This document shows positions 45,033 through 54,464 of a DNA stretch of 64,000 nucleotides, piece after piece. Below the pieces are notes generated by a model that saw only the letters and a list, made by a program, of their open reading frames with translations, was not told where the DNA came from and did not search any database. Position 1 is the stretch's first letter. Each line of letters begins with the position of its first letter. The DNA comes from Donghicola tyrosinivorans (GTDB lineage Bacteria > Pseudomonadota > Alphaproteobacteria > Rhodobacterales > Rhodobacteraceae): NCBI RefSeq assembly GCF_003003355.1, contig NZ_PVTQ01000003.1, positions 248,001 through 312,000 on the forward strand, in the 5' to 3' direction. A program made the position numbers and the translations under genes.

Positions 45033-45042
45033 ACAGGGCGCT
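45019..45042 (+). terminator. Possible terminator spanning the end of the EamA gene
   Basis: A 7-bp stem, AGCGCCC (45019-45025) with GGGCGCT (45036-45042), overlaps the stop codon and is followed by CCTTCTCGTTC, a poor T-tract. The repeat copy 2 hairpin follows directly. Confidence 0.4.
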
Positions 45043-45048
45043 CCTTCT

Positions 45049-45094
45049 CGTTCATCTTGGCAAAAATACCTCGGGGTCCGGGGCAGAGCCCCGG
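45049..45094 (-). repeat. Dispersed intergenic repeat, copy 2
   Basis: Complementary copy of the element at 9363-9411: a 28-base block (45049-45076, one mismatch to copy 1) followed by a 7-bp GC hairpin (CCGGGGC, 45078-45084, with GCCCCGG, 45088-45094). It lies between the convergent EamA and aroC genes, so its hairpin may help terminate transcription. Unlike copy 1, it supplies no start codon to a real gene. Confidence 0.8.
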
Positions 45095-45097
45095 CGC

Positions 45098-46198
45098 TCA
45101 GCCGATTTTGCCTTGGTTCTCGCCGACGTGACCACGGTGCAGCAGCAGGTGATCAAGGATCACGCAAGCCATCATCGCTTCGCCCACGGGCACAGCGCGG
45201 ATACCCACGCAAGGATCATGGCGGCCCTTGGTGATGATCTCCGCAGGCTCGCCCGCTTTGGTGATGGTCTTGCGGGTTGTCAGGATTGATGAGGTGGGCT
45301 TTACCGCAAAGCGCACAACCACGTCCTGACCAGTCGAAATCCCGCCCAGAATGCCACCCGCGTGGTTCGAGCTGTATTCCGGCCCGTTCGGACCCATGTA
45401 AATCTCGTCCGCATTGGCGCTGCCGGTCAGGCAGGCGGCGTTCATGCCTTCGCCGATCTCGACGGCTTTCACGGCGTTGATGCTCATCATCGCGGCGGCC
45501 AGATCGGTGTCCAGCTTGCCATAGATCGGCGCACCTAGACCGGCGGGAACGCCGCGGGCAACAACCTCGATCACAGCGCCAACGCTCTCGCCCGACTTGC
45601 GCAGACCGTCCAGATAGGTGGCCCACTCATCCGCTGCCACAGCGTCTGGCGTCCAGAAGGGGTTCTGGTCGATCTGGTCCCAATCGAACCGCGCGCGATC
45701 GATGCCGTGGGGGCCCATCTGGGTCATGTAGCCTTTGATCTCGATCCCCGGCACCAGCTTGTCCAAAGCGGCGCGGGCCAAGCCGCCAGCCGCCACGCGG
45801 GCCGCTGTTTCACGTGCCGAAGAGCGTCCGCCGCCGCGATAATCACGGATGCCGTATTTCTGCCAGTAGGTGATGTCTGCGTGACCGGGGCGGAACTTTT
45901 CGACGATATCGCCATAGTCCTTCGACCGCTGGTCGGTGTTGCGGATCATCAGCTGTACGGGGGTGCCGGTGGTTTTGCCTTCAAAGACACCGGACAGAAT
46001 TTCCACCTCATCGGGCTCGCGGCGCTGGGTGGTGAATTTGTTCTGACCGGGTTTGCGCTTGTCCAACCAGACCTGCAGCATCTCGGGGGTGATTTCAACA
46101 TTCGGCGGTACGCCGTCCACGGTTGCGCCCAAGGCAGGCCCGTGGCTTTCGCCCCAAGTGGTGACGCGGAAGATGTGACCAAAGGTATTCAGGCTCAT
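45098..46198 (-). CDS. aroC: Chorismate synthase
   Basis: AroC makes chorismate from 5-enolpyruvylshikimate 3-phosphate with reduced FMN, completing the shikimate pathway. The 366-residue length is normal. The signature [17 protein letters not shown] lies at about residues 16-32, followed by the FMN-binding region with [17 protein letters not shown]. The C-terminal histidine- and alanine-rich part ([20 protein letters not shown]) matches the family. It is divergent from the thiamine operon across the riboswitch-containing leader. Confidence 0.96.
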   Translation of the reverse strand: MSLNTFGHIFRVTTWGESHGPALGATVDGVPPNVEITPEMLQVWLDKRKPGQNKFTTQRREPDEVEILSGVFEGKTTGTPVQLMIRNTDQRSKDYGDIVEKFRPGHADITYWQKYGIRDYRGGGRSSARETAARVAAGGLARAALDKLVPGIEIKGYMTQMGPHGIDRARFDWDQIDQNPFWTPDAVAADEWATYLDGLRKSGESVGAVIEVVARGVPAGLGAPIYGKLDTDLAAAMMSINAVKAVEIGEGMNAACLTGSANADEIYMGPNGPEYSSNHAGGILGGISTGQDVVVRFAVKPTSSILTTRKTITKAGEPAEIITKGRHDPCVGIRAVPVGEAMMACVILDHLLLHRGHVGENQGKIG

Positions 46199-46298
46199 GG
46201 GCGGGCTCCTGTTGCTTGGGGATGTTCGATAAAGGACGCCCGCGCCAGTGGCAAGCGCGGCCCTTGCATCGCTGGCATTGCCGCTCTAGGTGTAATGC

Positions 46299-46381
46299 CA
46301 CCTCGGGGTGGCCGGAACGGCCTGAGATGCAGTGATGCGAACCCGTAGAACCTGAACCGGTTAGGACCGGCGGAGGGAAGG
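46299..46381 (+). promoter_or_regulatory. TPP (THI-element) riboswitch
   Basis: The aptamer core is visible: CGGGGTGGCC, then GGCCTGAGATGC, later ACCCGTAGAACCTGAACCGG and TTAGGACCGGCGGAGGGAAG. CTGAGA and the GAACCTG...GGTTAG...GAGGGAAG blocks are the hallmarks of the thiamine diphosphate aptamer. It lies in the leader of thiBPQ and should repress uptake when thiamine diphosphate is abundant. Confidence 0.96.
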
Positions 46382-46407
46382 TTGGATCTCTGGCAACAGA
46401 CCACACC

Positions 46408-46434
46408 CGTCTCCGCCCGTAACAGTAGGAGACG
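46408..46434 (+). promoter_or_regulatory. Ribosome-site-sequestering hairpin (riboswitch expression platform)
   Basis: CGTCTCC (46408-46414) pairs perfectly with GGAGACG (46428-46434). The right arm contains most of the AGGAG ribosome site (46427-46431) that serves the thiB ATG at 46440. No T-tract follows, so control is probably at translation initiation rather than by termination. Confidence 0.75.
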
Positions 46435-46439
46435 CCCTT

Positions 46440-47429
46440 ATGAACAAGGCGCTTGTATTTGCAACGGGTCTGATCGCAGCCACTTCGGCAGCCGCCGAGG
46501 ATAAGCCCGTGCTGACGATCTATGCCCCCGACTATTTCACCAGCGAATGGGGCCCCGGTCCCAGCATCGAACAGGGTTTTGAGGCGATCTGCGCCTGTGA
46601 TGTCCAGTATCAAGCCGGCGACGTTCTGCCCCGCTTGCTGCTGGAAGGCGAGCGGAACCGCGCAGACGTGGTCATCGGTCTGAACACCGACGTCAGCAAG
46701 CAAGCCCGTGAAAGTGGCCTCTTTGCGCCCCACGGTCAGGACCTGTCCGCGCTGACCCTGCCGATCGAGTGGAATGACGACACGTTCTTCCCCTTCAACT
46801 GGGGTTACACCGCCTTCGTTTACAACAACGAGAAAATGGCGAACCCGCCTGCCTCGTTCGAGGAACTGCTGAACGCGCCCGATGATGCGTTCAAGGTGGT
46901 GCTTCAGGATCCGCGCAGCTCGGCCTCTGGTCTGGCGACCCTGCTGTGGGTCAAGGCGGTCTATGGTGACAAAGCGCCCGAGGCATGGGCCAAGCTGGCC
47001 CCCAAAGTGCTGACCGTGACCAAGGGCTGGTCCGAATCCTATGGCCTGTTCACCGATGGCGAAGCGGATATGGTCATGAGCTACACCACCTCGCCCGCCT
47101 ACCACATCATCGCCGAAGGTGATCTGACCAAGCAGGCTGCGATCTTCCCCGAGGGTCATTACTTTATGGCTGAACTGGTGGCGAAAACCGCGACCACCCA
47201 GCAGCCCGAACTGGCGGACCAGTTTCTGGCCTATGTCCTGAGCCAAGAGTTCCAGACCATGATCCCGACCGCCAACTGGTCGTACCCCTCGGCCTTGCCG
47301 CAGGATCAGTGGCCTGAAGGTTTCCGCGAGTTGCCCCTGCCCGAAAAGGCCATCTTCTATTCCGAGGATGAGGCCGCAGCCCTGCGCGATGCGGCGCTTG
47401 AGGAATGGCTGACCGCCTTCGGGGGCTGA
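46440..47429 (+). CDS. thiB: Thiamine ABC transporter, substrate-binding protein
   Basis: This periplasmic protein binds thiamine, and probably its phosphates, and delivers them to ThiP/ThiQ. The 329-residue product has a signal peptide (MNKALVFATGLIAATSAAAE) and then VLTIYAPDYFTSEWGPG, the usual TbpA start. The segments PFNWGYTAFVYNN and YTTSPAYHIIAE match the ligand-binding lobe. It is the first gene of thiBPQ and is preceded by a TPP riboswitch. Confidence 0.95.
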   Translation: MNKALVFATGLIAATSAAAEDKPVLTIYAPDYFTSEWGPGPSIEQGFEAICACDVQYQAGDVLPRLLLEGERNRADVVIGLNTDVSKQARESGLFAPHGQDLSALTLPIEWNDDTFFPFNWGYTAFVYNNEKMANPPASFEELLNAPDDAFKVVLQDPRSSASGLATLLWVKAVYGDKAPEAWAKLAPKVLTVTKGWSESYGLFTDGEADMVMSYTTSPAYHIIAEGDLTKQAAIFPEGHYFMAELVAKTATTQQPELADQFLAYVLSQEFQTMIPTANWSYPSALPQDQWPEGFRELPLPEKAIFYSEDEAAALRDAALEEWLTAFGG

Positions 47430-48928
47430 TCCCCCTTATTGCCGCCGCGCTTGTGGGTGCGGCGGTGCTTTTGCCGCTGGCGGCCGTCATCTGGCGGGCC
47501 GGAGGCCTGTCCCCTTTGGATGGCCGGTCGTGGGATGCGGTCTGGTTCACCCTGTGGCAGGCAGCCCTGTCGGCGGCGCTGTCTGTCGGGCTGGCGGTGC
47601 CTGTGGCCCGGGCCTTGGCGCGGCGCCGGTTTCGCGGTCGCGCGGCGCTGGTGGCTTTGCTTGGCGCGCCATTCATTTTGCCGGTGATCGTGGCGATCCT
47701 TGGCCTGCTGGCGGTCTTCGGGCAAAAGGGCTGGCTGTCGGATGGGTTGGCGCTGTTCGGCCTGCCTGCTGTGAAGATCTATGGTCTGCATGGCGTTCTG
47801 CTGGCCCATGTCTTCTTCAACCTGCCTTTGGCCACGCGCCTTCTGCTGCAAGGCTGGCAGGATATTCCGGCCGAGCGGTTTCGTCTGGCCGCCACTCTTG
47901 GCTTTCGCCCTTGGACCATGTTCCGCTTGATCGAGTGGCCCATGCTGCGCCGTATCGCTCCGGGGGCGGCGATGGTGATCTTCGTGATCTGTCTTTCGTC
48001 GTTCGCGGTGGCGCTGACTCTTGGGGGCGGTCCAAAGGCGACGACGGTGGAACTGGCGATTTATCAGGCCTTCCGTTTTGATTTCGACATTGGCAAGGCG
48101 GCGCAACTGGCTGTGGTGCAACTGGTTCTGGCGGGGGCGGCGGCGCTGGTCGCCATGCGTCTGACCTTGCCTGAGGCGGGGTTTGGCGGGTTGGACCGCA
48201 TTGTGCCGCGCTGGGATGGCAGTCGCCTGCTGGACGGGTTCTGGATTGCGCTGGTGGCGCTGTTCCTGCTGTTGCCGCTGGCCGCGATCGGGCTGCGCGG
48301 GGCGGGGGCTTTGGCCAGCTTGCCTACGTCGGTCTGGCAGGCGGCGCAGTATTCCGTGTGTGTGTCCTTGGGGGCGGTCTTGGTGACGTTGACACTGGCG
48401 CTGCCGTTGGCCCTGTCCCGCCGGAGATGGGTGGAGCTTGTGGGCCTTTTGGGCATCGCCAGCTCGCCCTTGGTGTTAGGCACTGGCCTTTATCTGATGA
48501 TCAACCCGTTCATCGCGCCTTGGGACGTGGCCCTGCCAGTCACAGCGGCGGTGAATGCGGTGATGGCGCTGCCCTTTGCCTTGCGCATATTGCGCCCTGC
48601 TGCCGCACAGATCGAGGCCGAGCATGGTCGCTTGGCCGACAGTCTGGACCTACACGGCCTTGCCCGCCTGCGCTGGCTGGTGCTGCCGCGGTTGCGGCGG
48701 CCTTTGGGCTTTGCTGCGGGTTTGACGGGGGCTTTGGCGATGGGCGATCTGGGGGTGATCACCTTGTTTGCCGATCCCGACACCGCCACATTGCCCCTAC
48801 AGATGTACAGGCTGATGGGGGCCTACCGGATGGATCAGGCGGCAGGGGCGGCTTTGCTGCTACTGCTCCTCAGCTTTGGCCTGTTCTGGATTTTCGACCG
48901 TGGAGGGCGTGCCCGTGCTGACACTTGA
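47405..48928 (+). CDS. thiP: Thiamine ABC transporter, permease
   Basis: The 507-residue inner-membrane protein has two copies of the binding-protein-dependent permease domain, with about 12 helices. The EAA-loop-type segments are in the middle of each half (AATLGFRPWTMFRLIEWPML and DSLDLHGLARLRWLVLPRLR), where they contact ThiQ. The ATG overlaps thiB by 25 bases, suggesting coupled translation. Confidence 0.94.
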   Translation: MADRLRGLIPLIAAALVGAAVLLPLAAVIWRAGGLSPLDGRSWDAVWFTLWQAALSAALSVGLAVPVARALARRRFRGRAALVALLGAPFILPVIVAILGLLAVFGQKGWLSDGLALFGLPAVKIYGLHGVLLAHVFFNLPLATRLLLQGWQDIPAERFRLAATLGFRPWTMFRLIEWPMLRRIAPGAAMVIFVICLSSFAVALTLGGGPKATTVELAIYQAFRFDFDIGKAAQLAVVQLVLAGAAALVAMRLTLPEAGFGGLDRIVPRWDGSRLLDGFWIALVALFLLLPLAAIGLRGAGALASLPTSVWQAAQYSVCVSLGAVLVTLTLALPLALSRRRWVELVGLLGIASSPLVLGTGLYLMINPFIAPWDVALPVTAAVNAVMALPFALRILRPAAAQIEAEHGRLADSLDLHGLARLRWLVLPRLRRPLGFAAGLTGALAMGDLGVITLFADPDTATLPLQMYRLMGAYRMDQAAGAALLLLLLSFGLFWIFDRGGRARADT

Positions 48929-49604
48929 GGGCTTGCAGATCATTCAGGATGACTTCCGCCTTTGCGCGGATTGGAAGGTCGCGAAAGGCACCCGTGTGGC
49001 GATCATTGGCCCGTCGGGCGGCGGCAAGTCTACGCTGCTGGCGGCCATCTGTGGCTTTACGCCTGCCACGGGGCGCGTGTTGTGGGACGGCGCGGGGCTG
49101 GATGCTCTTGCCCCCGGTAAGCGCCCCATTGCGATGCTGTTTCAGGATCAGAACCTGTTTCCCCACCTGACCGCCGCCCAGAATGTGGGTCTTGCCCTAA
49201 GCCAGAAGCGCTTGACCACCGACCAGCAGATGCGTGTGGCGCAGGCGTTGGCCCGTGTGGGGCTAGAGGGGTTTGAGGGTCGCAAACCGGCGCAACTGTC
49301 TGGCGGTCAGCAAAGCCGTGTCGCTTTGGCGCGGCTTCTGCTGCAAGATCGTCCGCTTTGGCTGCTGGACGAGCCTTTTGCCGCCCTCGGCCCCGGTCTG
49401 CGCAGTGAAATGCTGGCGCTGGTCCATCAGATCGCTTTGGAGATGGGGGCGACCGTGTTGATGGTGACCCATGATCCTGAAGATGCCCGCAAGTTTGCGC
49501 AGATGATTGTGGTGGTGGATCAGGGCGTGGCGCAGGCTCCGCGTGATGTGGATGAGGTTTTCGCGAACCCCGATCAGGCATTGCAGGACTATCTGGGGCG
49601 CTAA
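48915..49604 (+). CDS. thiQ: Thiamine ABC transporter, ATP-binding protein
   Basis: The 229-residue ATPase powers thiamine import. It has Walker A GPSGGGKST, the ABC signature LSGGQQSRVALARLL and Walker B LLDEPF with the catalytic glutamate, and the switch histidine in VTHDPEDA. Of two GTG codons, the one at 48915 lies seven bases after GGAGGG (48902-48907), while 48909 is too close to it; the later start also opens directly into the first strand. It overlaps thiP by 14 bases. Confidence 0.94.
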   Translation: MLTLEGLQIIQDDFRLCADWKVAKGTRVAIIGPSGGGKSTLLAAICGFTPATGRVLWDGAGLDALAPGKRPIAMLFQDQNLFPHLTAAQNVGLALSQKRLTTDQQMRVAQALARVGLEGFEGRKPAQLSGGQQSRVALARLLLQDRPLWLLDEPFAALGPGLRSEMLALVHQIALEMGATVLMVTHDPEDARKFAQMIVVVDQGVAQAPRDVDEVFANPDQALQDYLGR

Positions 49605-49673
49605 GGGGACACTCTGACACATCGCTGTCATCCTGCTGTGGCGTATTCTGACAGCATTTCAGGAGCAGATTTC

Positions 49674-50030
49674 ATGATGTTCAGAATTTCCTTCGGGCTG
49701 GCGGTGTTGACTGCTGCCTTGCATATACTCGTCGGAACCTTCGATACGCTGGCCCCGATGCTGAACGCGGATTTGCCCGAGGCGGTCAGGGGCACTCTGC
49801 ATGCGTGCTGGCATATGGTTAGCCTGTTTTTGGCGGTCTCGGCTTGGTGCATTTGGCGGCGGCATCCCGCCGCGCCGGTGTTGGCGGGAATGTGGGTGGC
49901 AAGTGCGCTGGTCTTTGTGATGGTGGCTGTCTGGCAAGGCGGCGCTGGCGGCTTGCTGGTGTTGCCCCAGTGGAGCTTGTTGGCGCTGACCGGCGCGCTT
50001 TACCTTTGGGCAAACCGCGCCGCGCTGTGA
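49674..50030 (+). CDS. Small membrane protein of unknown function
   Basis: The 118-residue product has four hydrophobic segments (about residues 3-22, 40-60, 66-88 and 92-112). AGGAG lies eight bases before the ATG at 49674. It follows thiQ by 69 bp on the same strand and might be co-transcribed, but no link to thiamine can be shown. I do not recognise the family. Confidence 0.72.
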   Translation: MMFRISFGLAVLTAALHILVGTFDTLAPMLNADLPEAVRGTLHACWHMVSLFLAVSAWCIWRRHPAAPVLAGMWVASALVFVMVAVWQGGAGGLLVLPQWSLLALTGALYLWANRAAL

Positions 50031-50125
50031 CGGCATTTGCCAAAAGGCCCCGTTCCCCCTAAAGCGGAAGCAGAAGGGCAGGCGGATGGGTCTGCCTCCA
50101 TGTTTTGATAGCGAAAGATCTGCCC

Positions 50126-50575
50126 ATGACCGCCAAGAAACGTATCGTCCTGTCCAGCGACCACGCCGCGATCGAGCTGCGTCTGGCCATTGTTAAGCAC
50201 ATCGAAGCCCAAGGCTATGAAGCTGTGGACATCGGTCCGACCACGCCCGACAGTGTACACTACCCCGCGATGGGGGAAGAGGCGGCCAAAAAGGTGGCCT
50301 CGGGCGATTGTGATCTGGGCATCATCCTGTGCGGCACCGGTCAGGGCATCATGATGGCGGCCAACAAGGTCAAAGGCATTCGCTGCGGCGTCTGCAACGA
50401 GACATTCTCGGCCAAAATGATCCGCGCCCATAATGACGCGCAAATCCTGTCGATGGGCGCCCGCGTGGTGGGCCTTGGTCTGGCGCTTGAGATCGTGGAC
50501 GCCTTCCTTGGGACCGAGTTCGAGGGCGGCCGTCACGGCCTGCGCGTTGACATGATCAAGGATATGGAAGCCTAA
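50126..50575 (+). CDS. rpiB: Ribose 5-phosphate isomerase B
   Basis: RpiB interconverts ribose 5-phosphate and ribulose 5-phosphate. The 149-residue LacAB/RpiB-fold protein has SSDHAAIELR at the N-terminus and the catalytic cysteine in ILCGTGQGIMMAANKVKGIR. The ATG at 50126 starts at the family-typical place; an upstream TTG in frame is less likely. A terminator follows. Confidence 0.94.
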   Translation: MTAKKRIVLSSDHAAIELRLAIVKHIEAQGYEAVDIGPTTPDSVHYPAMGEEAAKKVASGDCDLGIILCGTGQGIMMAANKVKGIRCGVCNETFSAKMIRAHNDAQILSMGARVVGLGLALEIVDAFLGTEFEGGRHGLRVDMIKDMEA

Positions 50576-50911
50576 GGCTTTCACCCGTTCGGAACGGTTG
50601 TAAGGCGTGTCCGGAAGGGCGCGCCTTTTTCGTTGCCGTTAGGGAAAGGGCAACGCGGGCAAAAACACGAAAGGTCACGCTAAATCGGACGATCTACGGG
50701 CCGTTTCCCTTCTTCGAAGGACGAACATCTTCTTCCTTCGGGTATTACTGGTATCTGTTTGCGTCATTTCCAATCCGCACGCGGAGTCGCTCTGCCGTTA
50801 ACCCCGTCTTTAGATGTTTCGTAAATCTTTTGATGTAGGTTCGGCGTTGACGATGCGTGTTTGGAAGGACGCCATCGGGCAAAGGGCCGTTTATGTAACA
50901 GGACAGTGCCC
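50576..50911. other. Gene-free interval between rpiB and the PACE-type exporter
   Basis: The left end holds the rpiB terminator. The remaining sequence to about 50890 has no recognisable gene or strong structure. It presumably carries the promoter of the exporter gene, but no consensus boxes stand out. Confidence 0.45.
50602..50630 (+). terminator. Terminator after rpiB
   Basis: An 8-bp stem with one G-U pair, AAGGCGTG (50602-50609) and CGCGCCTT (50620-50627), encloses a 10-base loop and runs into TTTTT. Confidence 0.8.
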
Positions 50912-51343
50912 ATGCGTACCCTTGCAGACCGGATCCGCCATGTGATCGCCTACGAAATTATCGCGATGCTTGTGGTGGTGCCTGTCGGCTCGGCGGTGTT
51001 CGGGACGCAGATGCTGGACATGGGGGTTGTGGGGATCGTCGGTGCGACGATCGCGACCCTTTGGAACTTTGCCTTCAACTATGTGTTCGATCTGGGGATG
51101 CAGCAGGCATGTGGCACCACCGAAAAGCGGGGCCTTCAGCGGCTGTTGCACGGGGTTCTGTTCGAAGGGGGGCTGACCCTGATCCTGCTGCCGTTCCTGT
51201 CGTGGTACTTGGGGATCACGGTTCTACAGGCGCTGGCCATGCACATCAGTTTTGCCATCTTTTACTTCGGCTACACGCTGGTCTTTAACTGGGCCTATGA
51301 TCGCGTCTTTCCTTTGCCTGAATGGCAAGACGCCAACGCCTGA
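50912..51343 (+). CDS. PACE-family efflux transporter
   Basis: The 143-residue protein has four membrane helices made of two bacterial transmembrane pair (BTP) domains. The first has RIRHVIAYEIIAM, with the conserved glutamate of TM1, and WNFAFNYVFD; the second repeats the pattern as LHGVLFEGG and FNWAYDRVFP. These are the signature motifs of the AceI-type exporters of biocides and short polyamines. The ATG at 50912 is preceded by AGGACAG. The substrate is not predictable. Confidence 0.92.
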   Translation: MRTLADRIRHVIAYEIIAMLVVVPVGSAVFGTQMLDMGVVGIVGATIATLWNFAFNYVFDLGMQQACGTTEKRGLQRLLHGVLFEGGLTLILLPFLSWYLGITVLQALAMHISFAIFYFGYTLVFNWAYDRVFPLPEWQDANA

Positions 51344-51366
51344 ACCCACCGACATTCCGGTAACGA

Positions 51367-51400
51367 AAAAGCCCCGCCAGATCGCTCTGGCGGGGCTTTT
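51367..51400. terminator. Bidirectional terminator between the PACE gene and petC
   Basis: A 14-bp perfect stem, AAAAGCCCCGCCAG (51367-51380) and CTGGCGGGGCTTTT (51387-51400), around a 6-base loop. A-run and T-run flank it on both sides, so it can end the PACE transcript and the convergent petABC transcript. Confidence 0.92.
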
Positions 51401-51420
51401 CCTAATCTTGCGTCAGACGA

Positions 51421-52269
51421 TTAATCGTCCTTGCGGCCGTATTTGACCGGCGCCCAGATGCGCTTGTTGGTCAGGTACAGCAGAACTGCCAGAACCGAGA
51501 GGAAGATCACGCCGGTCAGACCTGCGGTCTTACGCTGCATCATCTTGGGTTCTGCGGCCCACATCAGGAACGCAGCAACGTCCTGAACTTCGTGGTGCAG
51601 CTCGTTCGAGTGACCGTCGTCAAAGTCCACATCCTCGCCCATCAGCGGCGGCGCCATGCCGATCCAGCTGCCGGGGACAGTGTGGGCGCCGTGCTCGTCC
51701 TTACACTCTTCAGGGTAACCACCGGCGGTGAAGACGGTGTTGTAGTAACCCGAGAAGCCTTCAGGCGCACAATCAGGCGCTTCGTGGTAGCCGGCCAGCA
51801 GTGACGCGATGTACTCGGGGCCGCCCATGCCTTTGACGATCTGGTTGATACCCAGACCGATGGGGCCGTGGAAGCCAGCGCGACCTTTCGCCATCAGCGA
51901 CAGGTCAGGCGCGCCAACGCCAGTGTTCGCGGGAAATTTGTCCGCGGGGGTGGCGGGACGGTAATCGTCCAGGCTTTTGTCAAAGACTTCGATGTTTGCC
52001 GCGTAGGCACGCACCTGATCTTCGGGCAGGCCGGGGCCGGTTTCGTCACCAAGAGTGCGCAGGGGAACGTACTTCAGACCGTGGCACGCCGAGCAAACCT
52101 CGGTGAAGATCTTCAGGCCGCGCTGCAGCTGGTTCTGGTCATAAGCACCGAAGGGGCCTTCGAACGAGAAAGCGTAGTCTTCGATATGTGCTGTGCCGCC
52201 CGACGCAAGGGCCGCACCGGCCGAAAGGCCGAGTGCTGCAAATGCGGTAAGGGTCAGTTTCCGGATCAT
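51421..52269 (-). CDS. petC: Cytochrome c1 (bc1 complex)
   Basis: PetC passes electrons from the Rieske protein to soluble or membrane cytochrome c. The 282-residue protein has a signal peptide, the haem motif CSACH (Cys59, Cys62, His63), a likely axial methionine in MAPPLMGED, and one C-terminal membrane anchor before APVKYGRKDD. The ATG at 52269 lies nine bases after AGAAAGG; an in-frame GTG three codons upstream touches that site and is less likely. Last gene of petABC. Confidence 0.95.
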   Translation of the reverse strand: MIRKLTLTAFAALGLSAGAALASGGTAHIEDYAFSFEGPFGAYDQNQLQRGLKIFTEVCSACHGLKYVPLRTLGDETGPGLPEDQVRAYAANIEVFDKSLDDYRPATPADKFPANTGVGAPDLSLMAKGRAGFHGPIGLGINQIVKGMGGPEYIASLLAGYHEAPDCAPEGFSGYYNTVFTAGGYPEECKDEHGAHTVPGSWIGMAPPLMGEDVDFDDGHSNELHHEVQDVAAFLMWAAEPKMMQRKTAGLTGVIFLSVLAVLLYLTNKRIWAPVKYGRKDD

Positions 52270-52283
52270 AGTGGTCACCTTTC

Positions 52284-53609
52284 TTACTCGGCCGGGGTGC
52301 CGGCTTTGTCGCCGTAGTGCGCTTTGAAGTCGTCTTCGATGGTCGCAACCGGAGTCTCGGGCTTCTCGAAGATACCCAGCAGCGGCAGGACTACCAGGAA
52401 GTACGCGAACCAGTAGGTTGCACCCAGCAGCGAGATGTAGGGGTAGATACCTTCAGCGGGCATAGCGCCGGCCCACATCAGCACCATGAAGTCGATGCAG
52501 AGCAGACGGAACCACCACTTGAAGGCGGGACGGTAACGGCCCGAACGGACGCTCGAGGTGTCCAGCCAGGGGGCCAGAGCCATCACAGCGATCGCACCGA
52601 ACATCGCCAGAACACCAAAGAATTTGGCGTCGATGATGCCGAACGAAATCCAGCTAGCGAACTGAACAACCCAAACTTCCGAGTCAAACGCACGCAGGAT
52701 CGCGTAGAAGGGCAGGAAGTACCATTCGGGAACGATGTGCGAAGGCGTCGCCAGCGGGTTTGCTTCCAGATAGTTGTCGGGGTGACCCAGGTAGTTGGGC
52801 ATGAAGCCGACAACTGCGAAGAACACGGCCAGAACAACTGCCAGAGCGAACAGGTCCTTGATCACGAAGTAGGGCCAGAAGGGCAGAGTGTCTTTTTCTG
52901 CTTCGGCTTTCGAGGTGCGGCGCACGTCAACACCCGAGGGGTTGTTGTTGCCGGTGTGGTGGAACGCCCAGATGTGGACGACAACCAGACCTGCGATCAG
53001 GAAGGGCAGCAGGTAGTGCAGCGAGAAGAAGCGGTTCAGCGCGGGCTGACCCACAGCCGATGCACCCAGCAGCCAAGTTTGGATCGATTCACCAATGAAG
53101 GGGATCGCGCCGAACAGGCCGGTGATAACTGCGGTACCGTGGAACGACATCTGGCCCCAGGGCAGAACGTAGCCCATGAACGCGGTGCCCATCATCAGCA
53201 GGTAGATCAGCATACCGACGATCCATGTGATCTCGCGGGGTGCCTTGTACGAGCCGTAGAACAGGCCACGGAAGATGTGCAGGTAAACAGCGGTGAAGAA
53301 CAGCGACGCGCCGTTCATGTGCAGGTAGCGGATGAAGTGGCCGCCATTCACGTCACGCATGATGTGTTCGATCGAAGCGAACGCCATGTCGACGTGGGGG
53401 GTGTAGTGCATCACCAGAACAACGCCGGTAATGATCTGCAGAGCCAGACAGAAAGTCAGAATGATGCCCCAGATCCACATCCAGTTGAGGTTCTTGGGGG
53501 TGGGGATCATCAAGGTGTCATACAGCAGGCCGATGATCGGCAGACGGCTGTTGATCGCCTTGGTGATGCCGGACTTCGGCTCGTAATGGTCGTGTGGGAT
53601 ACCCGACAT
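52284..53609 (-). CDS. petB: Cytochrome b (bc1 complex)
   Basis: PetB carries both b haems and the Qo and Qi quinone sites. The 441-residue protein has eight membrane helices. The haem-ligand histidines are in [13 protein letters not shown] and [18 protein letters not shown]. The Qo-site motif [13 protein letters not shown] is intact. The length, longer than mitochondrial cytochrome b, agrees with Rhodobacterales. It lies between petA and petC with short gaps on both sides. Confidence 0.96.
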   Translation of the reverse strand: MSGIPHDHYEPKSGITKAINSRLPIIGLLYDTLMIPTPKNLNWMWIWGIILTFCLALQIITGVVLVMHYTPHVDMAFASIEHIMRDVNGGHFIRYLHMNGASLFFTAVYLHIFRGLFYGSYKAPREITWIVGMLIYLLMMGTAFMGYVLPWGQMSFHGTAVITGLFGAIPFIGESIQTWLLGASAVGQPALNRFFSLHYLLPFLIAGLVVVHIWAFHHTGNNNPSGVDVRRTSKAEAEKDTLPFWPYFVIKDLFALAVVLAVFFAVVGFMPNYLGHPDNYLEANPLATPSHIVPEWYFLPFYAILRAFDSEVWVVQFASWISFGIIDAKFFGVLAMFGAIAVMALAPWLDTSSVRSGRYRPAFKWWFRLLCIDFMVLMWAGAMPAEGIYPYISLLGATYWFAYFLVVLPLLGIFEKPETPVATIEDDFKAHYGDKAGTPAE

Positions 53610-53627
53610 AGTTAAATCTCCTCTCCC

Positions 53628-54191
53628 TTAACCCAGCTTGATCGTGGCATCGTCCACGAACTCGGCTACGGGGATGTGCAGGTTTTCGGGCGCGGGTCCT
53701 TTACGGATACGTCCGGCGGTGTCGTAGTGCGAACCGTGGCAGGGGCAGAACCAGCCGCCAAAGTCGCCTGCGCCGTCACCCAGAGGCACACAGCCCAGGT
53801 GGGTGCAAACACCCATCATCAGTAGCCATTCGCCGTTTTCGTCCATGGCGCGGTTCTCGTCGGTTGCCGGAGCATCCGCGGGATCGTTTGCGTTACGGGC
53901 GTTGGTGTCGATCAACTGGCTCATCTCGACGGCACGGGCCGCTTCGATCTCTGCTTCGGTGCGGCGGCGAATGAACACCGGCTTGCCCTGCCACAGGACA
54001 GTCATCTGCGAGCCGACCTCAAGGGCACTCACGTCCACACGGATCGACGACAACGCTTTCACGTCTGCCGAGGGGTTCATCTGGTTCACGAGGGGCCAGA
54101 TTGCGGCACCTGCGGTCACAGCACCTGCGCCTGCAGTGGCGTAGTAGAGGAAATCTCTGCGGGTGCCTTCGTGGTCTTCTGCGTGGGACAC
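53628..54191 (-). CDS. petA: Rieske iron-sulfur protein (bc1 complex)
   Basis: PetA accepts the first electron from ubiquinol. The 187-residue protein starts from GTG as (M)[19 protein letters not shown], matching Rhodobacter PetA and showing the twin arginines of a Tat signal-anchor. The [2Fe-2S] boxes are CTHLGC (Cys129, His131) and CPCHGSH (Cys149, His152), with Cys134 and Cys151 placed for the disulfide. GGAG lies before the GTG. An ATG further upstream (54218) would add residues not usual for the family. Confidence 0.95.
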   Translation of the reverse strand: MSHAEDHEGTRRDFLYYATAGAGAVTAGAAIWPLVNQMNPSADVKALSSIRVDVSALEVGSQMTVLWQGKPVFIRRRTEAEIEAARAVEMSQLIDTNARNANDPADAPATDENRAMDENGEWLLMMGVCTHLGCVPLGDGAGDFGGWFCPCHGSHYDTAGRIRKGPAPENLHIPVAEFVDDATIKLG

Positions 54192-54464
54192 GAGGTTTCT
54201 CCATTCTTTGCCGGCCACATCGCGGAAACGGCTTTCCGAAACAGGGACCGGGCAGATACAGATTTAGGCCACGGAAAATCCCGTAGCCCTTGTCATCACG
54301 CGCTATTTAACGAGAGGGTTTGCATCCGTCCAGCGGACATTCGCGCACACCTGCCGGTTCAGAGGCCGGAAAACTGGCGCAAGGTGCCGGAAATCAACAT
54401 GGTGCGGCAGATGACCACATCAAGTCGGGTATTTGAGTAAAAAACTCAGGGTACGTGCAGGGAA
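54192..54464. other. petABC upstream region
   Basis: This 273-bp interval before petA must contain the petABC promoter. I see no strong -35/-10 pair and no clear operator. The GST gene on the same strand ends at 54465 without an obvious terminator, so some read-through into petA is possible. Confidence 0.4.

Noticed and set aside
44786-45055. A frame starting at the ATG of repeat copy 2
   Set aside because: It lies antisense to the EamA gene; the repeat supplies an ATG by chance and no product is recognisable.
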